Position numbers and translations under genes: made by a program
Origin: an uncultured Alphaproteobacteria bacterium
GTDB taxonomy: Bacteria; Pseudomonadota; Alphaproteobacteria; Rs-D84
Length of the DNA: 19,155 bases
Direction of reading: 5' to 3'
NCBI GenBank assembly: GCA_904502245.1
Contig: CAJGDN010000017.1
Location: forward strand, 1 to 19,155
The notes under the pieces: generated by a model
Database searches by the model: none
The model's input: only the letters and a program-made list of their open reading frames with translations
Told to the model about the DNA's origin: nothing
In this document: piece after piece, positions 7,108 to 14,925 of the stretch
Numbering within the stretch: position 1 is the first letter of the stretch
Layout: each line of letters opens with the position of its first letter

Positions 7108-8022
7108 ATGAAGAACAAACTAGATAATATTTTACTTTCTATCCTGTGGTTGTCGGCTTCAACCCTGGTGGCATGCTTTTGGTTTAACATAAAATTTGGT
7201 TTCAATATATTTTCTGGGGCACATTGGCGCCACCTGGCATACATGCAGGCAAACCAAGCACCAGTAAACACAACATTTTACATATCTATAATTGCATCCG
7301 TCGCAATCATTATTGCAGGTCTGTATATGCTGATTCGCCCACATATTCGCAAGATAACATTACCTGTTCGTGACACACATAAATCAACACTTGCAAAAAA
7401 AGCAACAACACCAACCGCACAAAAAAACACATCTAACACAACACCTGCAACCGTTGCACCTGCGCCACAGGCAAAGACTCCTGAAACACATCTGATTCGT
7501 CCTGCACGCCTGAACCTAGGCGCTCCATTACTTAATCAAACCGAATCGTTTACCGCCCCTGCGGCCACGGCACCGGTATCTCAGACTGCGACACACGCAC
7601 CTCAGACAAACAATTGGCCTGAAATCAACGAAATATATGAACAGGCTGGCTATACACTGAAAAAAACGCCAAGAATTGCTGGTCTGCAAACATCATTGTT
7701 TGCAATTGGCACAGATGAAACATTGTGGATTGGCGCTGTTGGTGTTGAAATCTCAGCAATGCAAAACGCAATTGATACACTGCAACAAATATTTTCCGAC
7801 ACACTGGAAGATATCATAATTAACGTAAAAGGATTCATAATATCACCACGTAACGCACATGAACAATCTGCCCCTGAAATATTAACATTTGACAGCATCG
7901 ATTCATTGCGCAACTATATGAATCAGCATCAAAACACACCTCCATCAGATGACGAGTTGGAAAATTTTGAAGCGTTTTCATCCTATATCTCGACCGTGAT
8001 TGAATACCTAGGAAAGATGTAA
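7108..8022 (+). CDS. Two-TM membrane protein with Pro/Ala/Thr-rich linker and cytoplasmic domain
   Basis: This 304-residue protein is of unknown function. TM1 is about residues 8-27 and TM2 about 55-76 (FYISIIASVAIIIAGLYML), with a ~27-residue loop between them. A low-complexity Pro/Ala/Thr linker covers roughly 92-168. It is followed by a compact alpha/beta domain (about 169-245) containing SLFAIGTDETLWIGAVGVE and DIIINVKGFIISP, then an acidic, helical tail. The topology predicted from charge is both termini in the cytoplasm, tethering the C-terminal domain to the membrane. The frame is open much further upstream but is shadowed by the opposite-strand gene, so the ATG at 7108 was chosen. Its stop overlaps the next start as TAATG, implying a coupled operon. 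Confidence 0.8.
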   Translation: MKNKLDNILLSILWLSASTLVACFWFNIKFGFNIFSGAHWRHLAYMQANQAPVNTTFYISIIASVAIIIAGLYMLIRPHIRKITLPVRDTHKSTLAKKATTPTAQKNTSNTTPATVAPAPQAKTPETHLIRPARLNLGAPLLNQTESFTAPAATAPVSQTATHAPQTNNWPEINEIYEQAGYTLKKTPRIAGLQTSLFAIGTDETLWIGAVGVEISAMQNAIDTLQQIFSDTLEDIIINVKGFIISPRNAHEQSAPEILTFDSIDSLRNYMNQHQNTPPSDDELENFEAFSSYISTVIEYLGKM

Positions 8023-8528
8023 TGCAATTAAATAAATCAAACGCAGAAAGACTTATCGCAGACCTGGGCATGAAAGACGTGCCAATTATTGAGCATACAC
8101 CAACATCATGTGTAATTACACCAGATTGGTTTAAAAAATACAAAGAACTGTGTCATGAATTTATGCTATCCTTGACCGATAGCGTTGAAACACTTGCATT
8201 CATGAATCTGCCTCAAGAAGAATTTATGAACTTAATTACAGGACACAGCATACCTAAAAATATATCTTTCAGACTACGCATACCATTAATATTTGGGGGA
8301 AAGTTGGAAATAGATAATATGTTTATGTGTCGCACTTTTCCACATTCATACAATATGGACAGATTTCTAATGGCGCAATCTGACGCCACAACAATATGGT
8401 TACCCAATCCAACACACAAGGTATATCACCCTGCCCAAACATTGGGTGGTGGTGACGGCGGAAATGGAACCGAAGACAGGTTAACAGAAACAATCGCATC
8501 ACAAATTGCCAGTGACCGTGATTTTTAA
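8022..8528 (+). CDS. Unrecognised soluble protein coupled to the membrane protein gene
   Basis: This 168-residue protein has no family assignment. Its first base is the last base of the upstream stop (TAATG), so the two are translationally coupled and probably act together. It has no signal peptide or TM segment. Landmarks are an aromatic, well-ordered centre (RLRIPLIFGGKLEIDNMFMC, then TTIWLPNPTHKVYHP) followed by a flexible tail with GGGDGGNGTEDR. I cannot link it to a known enzyme. The neighbours, a probable SUKH protein and an RHH protein, suggest an accessory or regulatory module. Confidence 0.75.
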   Translation: MQLNKSNAERLIADLGMKDVPIIEHTPTSCVITPDWFKKYKELCHEFMLSLTDSVETLAFMNLPQEEFMNLITGHSIPKNISFRLRIPLIFGGKLEIDNMFMCRTFPHSYNMDRFLMAQSDATTIWLPNPTHKVYHPAQTLGGGDGGNGTEDRLTETIASQIASDRDF

Positions 8529-8547
8529 TAAACAGGGATAAAAGAAA

Positions 8548-8982
8548 ATGACATATGATGAATTTTTATCCACAATGAAATCCCGTGGTGCAGAATTTAC
8601 ACCACCTGCAACAACAAATCAAATTACATTTGCAAATACATCTTTACAACAACGCCGGCACGCAATGATTCCACAAACATTGATTGAATTGTACACACAC
8701 ACAGGCGGGATAAACCTGAACGGCGCATATATATTTGGACCAAACGAAATTGCTCGCAACGAATTATACCCTATCCCCAGCATACTGCAAATAAACGCAG
8801 ATATTGCACCATTGGGTAAAACGATTGGCAAAACAATATTTGGTCGCAATGATTTATTTTATTTTGCTTTTGATGCATTTGGTGTGTTTTATTTATTGGA
8901 TAACATTACATTAAACCCACTGCGCAAATACGACGACATCTATCGCGCAATCTCAGACTGTTTAATCGCAGGAAAATTATAA
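8548..8982 (+). CDS. Probable SUKH (SMI1/KNR4-like) domain protein
   Basis: This 144-residue cytoplasmic protein has the pattern of a SUKH domain: IPQTLIELYTHTGGINLNG (41-59), which matches the family's Pro-x-hydrophobic-helix-asparagine/glycine turn, and later FGRNDLFYFAFDAFGVFYL (98-116), the strand pair with an aspartate-containing turn. SUKH proteins often act as immunity proteins next to polymorphic toxins, but many members have other or unknown roles, and no toxin domain is evident nearby. It starts 19 bases after the previous stop with AGGGAT upstream and sits four bases before the RHH gene. The family call is moderate and rests on pattern only. Confidence 0.72.
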   Translation: MTYDEFLSTMKSRGAEFTPPATTNQITFANTSLQQRRHAMIPQTLIELYTHTGGINLNGAYIFGPNEIARNELYPIPSILQINADIAPLGKTIGKTIFGRNDLFYFAFDAFGVFYLLDNITLNPLRKYDDIYRAISDCLIAGKL

Positions 8983-8986
8983 AACT

Positions 8987-9205
8987 ATGAAAAAAATATC
9001 TATATCTTTATCAGGCCATCAAACCAGCATTACCCTGGAACCCGAATTTATAGATGCATTGCATGCATTGGTTGCACGTGATGGGCGTCCACTGGCACAA
9101 ATAATCAGTGAAATTGACAACAACCGCCCAGCAAATACAAATTTATCTTCGGCTGTACGTGTCTGGATTTTAAACCAGATGATTTTACGCATCGCCCAAA
9201 ATTAA
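8987..9205 (+). CDS. Ribbon-helix-helix protein, RHH_4-like
   Basis: This 72-residue protein resembles the alphaproteobacterial ribbon-helix-helix family (Pfam RHH_4). It has an N-terminal strand KKISISLSGHQTSITLE followed by a helix EFIDALHALVARDG, an acidic turn SEIDNNRP, and a C-terminal helix SSAVRVWILNQMI. The GHQTSITLEPEF segment is the characteristic part. Members of related RHH families bind DNA as dimers, so it could regulate this cluster; that is inference. It lies four bases after the SUKH-like gene and ends in a four-base tail-to-tail overlap with the ybeY-lnt gene. Confidence 0.85.
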   Translation: MKKISISLSGHQTSITLEPEFIDALHALVARDGRPLAQIISEIDNNRPANTNLSSAVRVWILNQMILRIAQN

Positions 9206-11202
9206 TCACGTCGCGCAAATATAACTGCACAAGCAGTGGCAAACAATAAAATTATTATCATCCAACCATCACGTCCAATCATTCTGTACGGCGTTTCATG
9301 TACCCCCCATACAACACCATCCAGCGTCCCCGATACACCAATTGGTAATTGAGATACAACTTCACCATCAGACGCAACAAAAGCACTAATTCCCGAATAA
9401 TTTGCACGTACAATCGGCAACCCAGATTCAATCGCATACCGACGCACCATATCCAAATGCTGATATGTTCCTGGCGTGTTTCCAAACCAATTATCATTTG
9501 TTATATTAATAATTGCATCTATATTTTCTGTACTGTTTGGAATCAAAGAATCAGAAAAAATTATTTCATAACAAATTGCCGGCACAAACGAAAAACCATT
9601 AACATTTATAACTTTTGCCCCACCGCCACGCGCCAAATTAACAGGTGCAGGCATAAATCCCAATGGTCTATATTCTCCAAATGGCACCAAGTGGGTTTTA
9701 CTATAAAAATTTGTAATATCGCCTAACTTATTAGCAATAATCATCGAATTATACACCTGCCCCACATTATCAATTACATTTGCTCCGATTACGACATCAC
9801 GCCCAATTACACGCGAAAAATCAAAATTATCACCATCAACAATTGCGAATGGGTACGTTGTTTCTGGAAAAACCACAATATCAACTTCTGAAACATCACC
9901 AGATAAATCAATTAATTTTTTAAAATTATTTTGCGCATTCTGCAAAGCTTGCTCCCTACTGTGCGTAGCTTTTTTTACCTGCGATTGCGCCGGTTGCACC
10001 ACTCTAATTACAACACTTGCAGAATCTGCCCCAACATCTGCACGCGATATATTTTTATTCCCGTACCATATTCCCACACCAACCAACGAGATAAAAATCC
10101 CCAACACCAGCCAACATGACCACAATTTACGATGACGCAACCCCTCAACAAATGACGCTATTCCCCCCGCAAGAACAAATGTTAAACCCAACGCCCCCCA
10201 CAGTGACATAGAGTTTGCCAACATAGGCCAAGGCATAGCAATATTCGCCAAAGGGTTCCATGGGAATCCCGTGAACAACCATTCACGCGCCCACAAAACA
10301 AAGGTCCATACACCGGCAAACAAAAAAACACGTGCAGCTGCACTGGTACGCACACGCGCAACTGCAACAAAAGGCCACGAAAATATTAATACACCTGCAA
10401 TCCCCAATCCAATCAATGCTGGCACCGTCCATATTGCAAATTGTTGTATTAATTCTGGAACGACATAAATAGAATGCAACATCCACCAAAACATTCCGAT
10501 TGCATACACTGCACCAAACGAAGACACCCGCAACAACGTACGCCAAAAACCACCAATGTTTTTATTTCTAACTGTTAACCAATATGCACCTGCGACACCA
10601 ATCAAGGTTGCCCACCAACAATAAAAAGGCGCAAACCCAAACACCGCAACCCCAGCAAACAGTGCGTACAGCGCATATTGTCCCCATCCATTTTCACGCA
10701 TTCTAATACGTTTAAAAAAAGAAAGGAATCGTCCACCTGGACAACATAACGCATCACTGCAAACAAAATCTTCATTATCTGCATACGGATTCTTTATTCC
10801 CAATTTCTTCAAGGCTTTTATTTCTTTCATTTCCATAACTGCGGCTTCATCATCTGTGATATGATCATATCCCATTAAATGATAACAACCATGTACAACC
10901 ATATGCGCAACATGATTTTCAAACGGTATTTTTAATTCTTCCGCTTCCCGCATTACGGTATCATATGATATATAAATATCACCCAACAAAACCTCATCCC
11001 CCAATTCAAAAGATAACACATTTGTCGGTTTGTCTACATTTCTATACGTTTTATTTATTTCATGAATTTCTGCATCATCTGTTAAAATAATTGACACCTC
11101 AGAATTCTTGTATACGCCGGAATCTGTCGCACATACGATTTTATTAAAATCAATATTATATTTACCCCAGCGTTCATCATGTACGTCAATAAAAACTTTC
11201 AT
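9202..11202 (-). CDS. YbeY-Lnt fusion: endoribonuclease + apolipoprotein N-acyltransferase
   Basis: One uninterrupted 666-residue frame encodes two normally separate enzymes. Residues 1-~145 are YbeY, the metal-dependent ribonuclease for 16S rRNA maturation and ribosome quality control; its H104-x3-H108-x5-H114 motif (HGCYHLMGYDH) is intact. A ~25-residue linker (about 147-172, with CSDALCC) leads into Lnt, the inner-membrane enzyme that adds the third acyl chain to lipoproteins. There are several TM helices from ~175 to ~380, then a nitrilase-like domain with E447 (VFPETTYPF), K502 (YSKTHLVPFGEY) and C544 (PAICYEIIFS) as the catalytic triad. A final TM helix is at ~647-663. Separate ybeY and lnt often neighbour each other, usually with corC between. 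The start has AGGTGATG upstream. It is last in the mucR operon. Confidence 0.93.
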   Translation of the reverse strand: MKVFIDVHDERWGKYNIDFNKIVCATDSGVYKNSEVSIILTDDAEIHEINKTYRNVDKPTNVLSFELGDEVLLGDIYISYDTVMREAEELKIPFENHVAHMVVHGCYHLMGYDHITDDEAAVMEMKEIKALKKLGIKNPYADNEDFVCSDALCCPGGRFLSFFKRIRMRENGWGQYALYALFAGVAVFGFAPFYCWWATLIGVAGAYWLTVRNKNIGGFWRTLLRVSSFGAVYAIGMFWWMLHSIYVVPELIQQFAIWTVPALIGLGIAGVLIFSWPFVAVARVRTSAAARVFLFAGVWTFVLWAREWLFTGFPWNPLANIAMPWPMLANSMSLWGALGLTFVLAGGIASFVEGLRHRKLWSCWLVLGIFISLVGVGIWYGNKNISRADVGADSASVVIRVVQPAQSQVKKATHSREQALQNAQNNFKKLIDLSGDVSEVDIVVFPETTYPFAIVDGDNFDFSRVIGRDVVIGANVIDNVGQVYNSMIIANKLGDITNFYSKTHLVPFGEYRPLGFMPAPVNLARGGGAKVINVNGFSFVPAICYEIIFSDSLIPNSTENIDAIINITNDNWFGNTPGTYQHLDMVRRYAIESGLPIVRANYSGISAFVASDGEVVSQLPIGVSGTLDGVVWGVHETPYRMIGRDGWMIIILLFATACAVIFARRD

Positions 11203-11210
11203 ATCATCAC

Positions 11211-13172
11211 CTATGCCATATTTCCATTAAATTCTTTACCATACAAAAATATGTCGCTTTTTGCATTTTTCTGATATATTTCCCTTACGCCTTTATTCAA
11301 AGCCTGTCGTTTATCATTTTTTTTATTTAAGATTTCTAACTGTTGCATCACACGATTAACCGCATCCTGATACGATTTACGACGCGCACTGGACAAATCT
11401 GCCATTTCTGCATTTTCCTGTGCAGTTTGGTAATTTTTAATCGCCATATTATAATTCATAATCGCCTGGGCTTTATCACCTTTATCACGATAAATTTTTG
11501 CAATTTCTTCACGGGCCTGCCCAGCATTATAGTATGAAGATGCCTTAACCCCCCTGTCCAACAACAAAGACTTATTAGCATTCATTCGTGCATTACCTTT
11601 CTTAACGACCGCGATACATTTCTCATAGTAATTAATTGAATTCTTTTTATCACCCAGCCTCTTATATGCTAACGCCAGGCTGCTATACGCTTCCATATTA
11701 TCCAAATCTTTTTCAATCGCCTGTTCATATATCTGGACTGCTTTTTCTAATTCTCCTGCGCGATACTTTTCATCAGCCTGCAACAACAATGACATTGATT
11801 CAGAAATCTGTTTATCCGTTTCTGACTCGACCGTAGCAACAGTCTTTTGCATTGTAAATCCATCCATCTGTTGCAATGCCAAACGTCCATCTGCTGTTTG
11901 ACGAACAACAGAACTGGTTTTCTTTTCTCCTGGTCCCGCCAATCCCAACACATAATCAATTGTTTGCTGATTTGTTACAAAATGCCCATTTCTGACCACA
12001 GTATTCAAATCCGCCCTATAAAAATTATCTACATCTGCATTCAATATATCCTGCATTGTAACATATCCCGCTGCCAACAATCCACATACCCAACGGCGCT
12101 TTGGTGTTCCGCCATATTTTGCATAATTTGGTGTAATAAATGCATCTGCAATTTCCTGTGGTTTTTTTGCATTATTTAAATTTTTGCAAATATCATCTAT
12201 ATGCCCTTCCAATTGATAGCCTGCAACACAAATTGCATAAAATTCGCTTTCTGTTATTGGTCGTTTCATATATTTCTGTATTTTTGGATAAACATGACCA
12301 CGCAGAAAACTTTGTGTTTGTTCGATATCAACATCCATATTGGCTGATTTTTTCGGTTTATGTGGTGTCAGTCCATTACGCCTATTCGCATTTGTATCCG
12401 CATAATCGCGAATTGTCATATTTCCTTTTTTATCTGGCGACCACGTCATACCAAAACCATGCGTCCAAACATTTTCAGACTGTTGCACCACAGGTTCTGC
12501 ACGATATGTTTCTGTATATATAATTGGGATACAAGTTATATTTTCCAGCGCAATACACTGATTAATAAAATTAGATGCCTGCGGATTTAATTCAATTGAC
12601 TTGCTGGCATCAATCTCCGCACCATCTGCATCCTCAATCACCAATCCTGATCTTTTTTCTTTAACAATCTCTTTCTTTGGCGCTTCATTATCATCAGATA
12701 ACACAGCATCACCAATTGCAACCGCGCCACCAAAACTGGCAACCAACATTGTCCAATATGTCAAATACCCCACAACCCATGGATGCTTTTTTACAAAGCG
12801 TGACATCTTGGTTTCGCCAATTTTTTTTCCTGTTTTTTTATCGACATTATTCTCTGCACTCTTTGCGCTATCTTCTGCGATCACTTCTAATTCGCGCACC
12901 AAAGAATTGTCTATAAAAATTTTATTTGTTGCGCGCGTCAGATATTCTGACATCCACAACAATGCCACCCCAGACAATTTTAATACCTGCCCCGAAGATT
13001 CTGCTGTCCATTGTAAATAATCAGAAAAATTCCAATTTTTTATATTTTTTAAATGAACATTGTCTGGGACTTTTACATTTTTTAAATTATTACGCACATT
13101 CTCTATTACATCTGCCATCGCCTGTGGCACACGCCCTACTTTTTCCGCAGTTGTAACCTTTCTATACACCAT
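11211..13172 (-). CDS. Membrane-anchored GH24-lysozyme-like protein with C-terminal TPRs
   Basis: Residues 1-~130 of this 653-residue protein are charged and probably cytoplasmic. One TM helix lies at ~134-158 (YLTYWTMLVASFGGAVAIGD). Residues ~200-415 resemble the phage-type GH24 lysozyme fold: NVWTHGFGMTW (234-244) matches the family's TIGYGHT, FYAICVAGYQLEG (311-323) matches the helix with the family's Asn/Gly, and GGTPKRRWVCGLL (354-366) matches the GL-RR segment. E221 may be the catalytic Glu, but the usual Asp before the Thr is not evident, so activity is doubtful. Residues ~457-590 hold about three TPR units (DNMEAYSSLALAYKRLGDKK is the clearest), a protein-protein interaction surface. 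The orientation places the lysozyme-like part and TPRs in the periplasm. GGAAGGAGA before the ATG lies within the end of mucR. Confidence 0.82.
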   Translation of the reverse strand: MVYRKVTTAEKVGRVPQAMADVIENVRNNLKNVKVPDNVHLKNIKNWNFSDYLQWTAESSGQVLKLSGVALLWMSEYLTRATNKIFIDNSLVRELEVIAEDSAKSAENNVDKKTGKKIGETKMSRFVKKHPWVVGYLTYWTMLVASFGGAVAIGDAVLSDDNEAPKKEIVKEKRSGLVIEDADGAEIDASKSIELNPQASNFINQCIALENITCIPIIYTETYRAEPVVQQSENVWTHGFGMTWSPDKKGNMTIRDYADTNANRRNGLTPHKPKKSANMDVDIEQTQSFLRGHVYPKIQKYMKRPITESEFYAICVAGYQLEGHIDDICKNLNNAKKPQEIADAFITPNYAKYGGTPKRRWVCGLLAAGYVTMQDILNADVDNFYRADLNTVVRNGHFVTNQQTIDYVLGLAGPGEKKTSSVVRQTADGRLALQQMDGFTMQKTVATVESETDKQISESMSLLLQADEKYRAGELEKAVQIYEQAIEKDLDNMEAYSSLALAYKRLGDKKNSINYYEKCIAVVKKGNARMNANKSLLLDRGVKASSYYNAGQAREEIAKIYRDKGDKAQAIMNYNMAIKNYQTAQENAEMADLSSARRKSYQDAVNRVMQQLEILNKKNDKRQALNKGVREIYQKNAKSDIFLYGKEFNGNMA

Positions 13173-13175
13173 TTC

Positions 13176-13532
13176 TTATCTCCTTCCCAAACCTGTTTTC
13201 TTGGCTATTTTTGAGCGTTTACGTGCATATGCCGGCGCCACAAAAGGATAATCGTCTGGCAATCCCCATTTTTCACGATATTGTTGTGGAGTCAGATTAA
13301 ACCTGCGCTTAATATATCGACGCAACATTACATGCCACGTTCCATCTTCCAGACATTGAATCTTATCAGGCATAACAGAATCTTCTATCTGCTGCTGGGT
13401 CACAGACGTTCCACGCAGAATTTCACGTGCATTTTTAACTGCCGCCTCCATCGTCAACGAAGGATTTGCCGCAATTGCTGCTGCAGCCAAATTAGCCACA
13501 GCCAACGTAAATTCAGAATTTTTATTTACCAA
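13176..13532 (-). CDS. MucR/Ros-family transcriptional regulator, TTG start, altered zinc site
   Basis: This 118-residue regulator has a C-terminus typical of MucR/Ros proteins: CLEDGTWHVMLRRYIKRRF (60-78), LTPQQYREKWGLPDDYPFVA (80-99) and YARKRSKIAKKTGLGRR (102-118). Family members bind AT-rich DNA and act broadly on envelope, motility and virulence genes in Alphaproteobacteria. In canonical members LKRHLRTHYNL carries two zinc-binding histidines; here the segment is LRRYIKRRFNL, so both His are replaced (Tyr, Arg), while the Cys and Asp of CLED remain. The frame is open far upstream only because it shadows rarA. The start is assigned to TTG at 13532, preceded at a normal distance by AAAGGAA. 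It leads the mucR-lysozyme-like-ybeY/lnt operon. Confidence 0.85.
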   Translation of the reverse strand: MVNKNSEFTLAVANLAAAAIAANPSLTMEAAVKNAREILRGTSVTQQQIEDSVMPDKIQCLEDGTWHVMLRRYIKRRFNLTPQQYREKWGLPDDYPFVAPAYARKRSKIAKKTGLGRR

Positions 13533-13552
13533 CTTGCCAATTCCTTTATAAT
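13525..13552 (+). promoter_or_regulatory. Predicted rarA promoter overlapping the mucR start
   Basis: TTTACC (13525-13530) and a perfect TATAAT (13547-13552) are 16 bases apart. The -35 box covers the TTG start codon of the divergent mucR-like gene. It would give a ~44-base rarA leader. No strong ribosome-binding site is seen before the rarA ATG. Confidence 0.4.
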
Positions 13553-13563
13553 TTAATAGAATA

Positions 13564-13569
13564 ATTATA
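13564..13569 (-). promoter_or_regulatory. Perfect -10 box (TATAAT) upstream of the mucR-like gene
   Basis: Reading the minus strand, TATAAT occurs at 13569-13564, about 30 bases before the TTG start codon. The -35 at 17 bases (TTTTAT) is poor. The whole 70-base divergent gap is strongly AT-rich, which is the kind of DNA MucR proteins bind, so autoregulation is plausible but not shown. Confidence 0.4.
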
Positions 13570-13602
13570 TCACAAATAAACCCTAAATAAAAGCCAAGTA
13601 AA

Positions 13603-14874
13603 ATGACACGACCACTTGCCGATTTAATGCGTCCCAATACGATTGATGATGTAATTGGGCAAACAAACCTGTTGGGCGAAAACGGCTTGGTCCGTCGTAT
13701 GGTTGACAACAAAAAATTATCAAATTTAATTCTGTGGGGTCCGCCCGGTTGCGGGAAAACGACAATTGCCCGCGCATTAGCAAATTCTGTTGACATGGAC
13801 TTTGTTCCAATGTCTGCGGTATTTTCCGGCACATCAGACATAAAAAAGGCAATGGATGCCGCGCGCATGAATCGCGACATTGGTCGAAACACATTACTGT
13901 TTATTGATGAAATACACCGCTTTAACAAAACGCAACAAGACACCCTGCTACCATATTTAGAAGATGGCACTGTTGTATTTATTGGTGCAACAACAGAAAA
14001 CCCCAGTTTTAATTTAAACAACGCGTTATTATCACGTTGCCACATTGGCGTACTGCAACCATTATCAACCGAAGATTTATTAACACTAATGGCACGGGCC
14101 GAAGATTTCACAGAAAAAAACTTGCCATTGGAAAAAGAAGCCCGCACACATCTGGCACAGATGGCAGATGGTGATGCACGCTTTTTATTAAACACAATTG
14201 AATATTTACTGAATGCGAATTTCAAGACACCACTAACACCAGACGCATTGGACAACGCGGTTCAAAAACGCGCCCCCATGTCTGACAAACATGGCGACGA
14301 ACATTATAATTTAATATCCGCGGTACATAAATCCCTGCGTGCCAGTGATACAGATGCGGCGCTATATTGGACGGCCCGCATGATGACATCGGGACAAGAC
14401 CCAATGTACATATTCCGTCGTCTAACACTCTTTGCGGTTGAAGATATTGGTCTGGCAGACCCAAACGCCCTGCAAATTGCAATTGCCGCCTGGCAGGCTT
14501 ATGAACGATTGGGCAGTCCCGAAGGCGACCTGGCACTGACCCAACTGGTAATATACCTGGGCACTGCGCCTAAAAGTGTTGGTAATTATCGCGCACAAAA
14601 GGCGGCATATGCCGCCGCCCGTGCAACTGGCAGTTTAATGCCCCCAAAAAACATTCTGAACGCACCAACAAAAATGATGAAAGATTTAGGCTATAACGCA
14701 GGATATATATACGACCCCGACACTGCATCCGGTTTTTCGGGTCAAAATTGTTTTCCAGAATCCATGCCCCGCCAAAAATTTTACGAACCTGTTGAACGTG
14801 GTTTTGAACGCGAAATAAAAAAGCGCCTCGAATACTGGGACACACTACGAAAAAAAATTAACAGTGATTCCTGA
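13603..14874 (+). CDS. rarA: Replication-associated recombination protein A (AAA+ ATPase)
   Basis: This 423-residue AAA+ ATPase belongs to the RarA/MgsA/WRNIP1 clamp-loader-like family, which acts at stalled replication forks with SSB. The protein begins TRPLADLMRPNTIDDVIGQ, the family start. It has Walker A GPPGCGKT (46-53), Walker B LLFIDEIHRFNKTQQD (98-113), sensor 1 GATTENPSF (128-136) and an arginine-finger region ALLSRC (141-146). The C-terminal tetramerisation region ends NCFPESMPRQKFYEPVERGF. Length and motifs are normal for the family. It is divergent from mucR and ends three bases before the A-run of a strong terminator. Confidence 0.96.
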   Translation: MTRPLADLMRPNTIDDVIGQTNLLGENGLVRRMVDNKKLSNLILWGPPGCGKTTIARALANSVDMDFVPMSAVFSGTSDIKKAMDAARMNRDIGRNTLLFIDEIHRFNKTQQDTLLPYLEDGTVVFIGATTENPSFNLNNALLSRCHIGVLQPLSTEDLLTLMARAEDFTEKNLPLEKEARTHLAQMADGDARFLLNTIEYLLNANFKTPLTPDALDNAVQKRAPMSDKHGDEHYNLISAVHKSLRASDTDAALYWTARMMTSGQDPMYIFRRLTLFAVEDIGLADPNALQIAIAAWQAYERLGSPEGDLALTQLVIYLGTAPKSVGNYRAQKAAYAAARATGSLMPPKNILNAPTKMMKDLGYNAGYIYDPDTASGFSGQNCFPESMPRQKFYEPVERGFEREIKKRLEYWDTLRKKINSDS

Positions 14875-14877
14875 AAT

Positions 14878-14908
14878 AAAAAAATACCCGCAGCGCGGGT
14901 ATTTTTTT
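14878..14908. terminator. Bidirectional intrinsic terminator between rarA and the exported-protein operon
   Basis: Seven A, then TACCCGC, a three-base AGC loop, GCGGGTA and seven T: a perfect 14-bp inverted repeat with a GC-rich core and T-tracts in both directions. It lies between the 3' ends of rarA (plus) and the 440-residue exported-protein gene (minus) and can serve both. Confidence 0.95.
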
Positions 14909-14925
14909 GTCTTTCCATCATCTGT

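Noticed and set aside
13533..14255. Long minus-strand open frame upstream of the mucR-like gene, which would make a 359-residue protein
   Set aside because: It lies antisense to rarA, whose motifs are clear. The translated part is low-quality and unlike MucR. A TTG with a good ribosome-binding site at 13532 explains the real gene.
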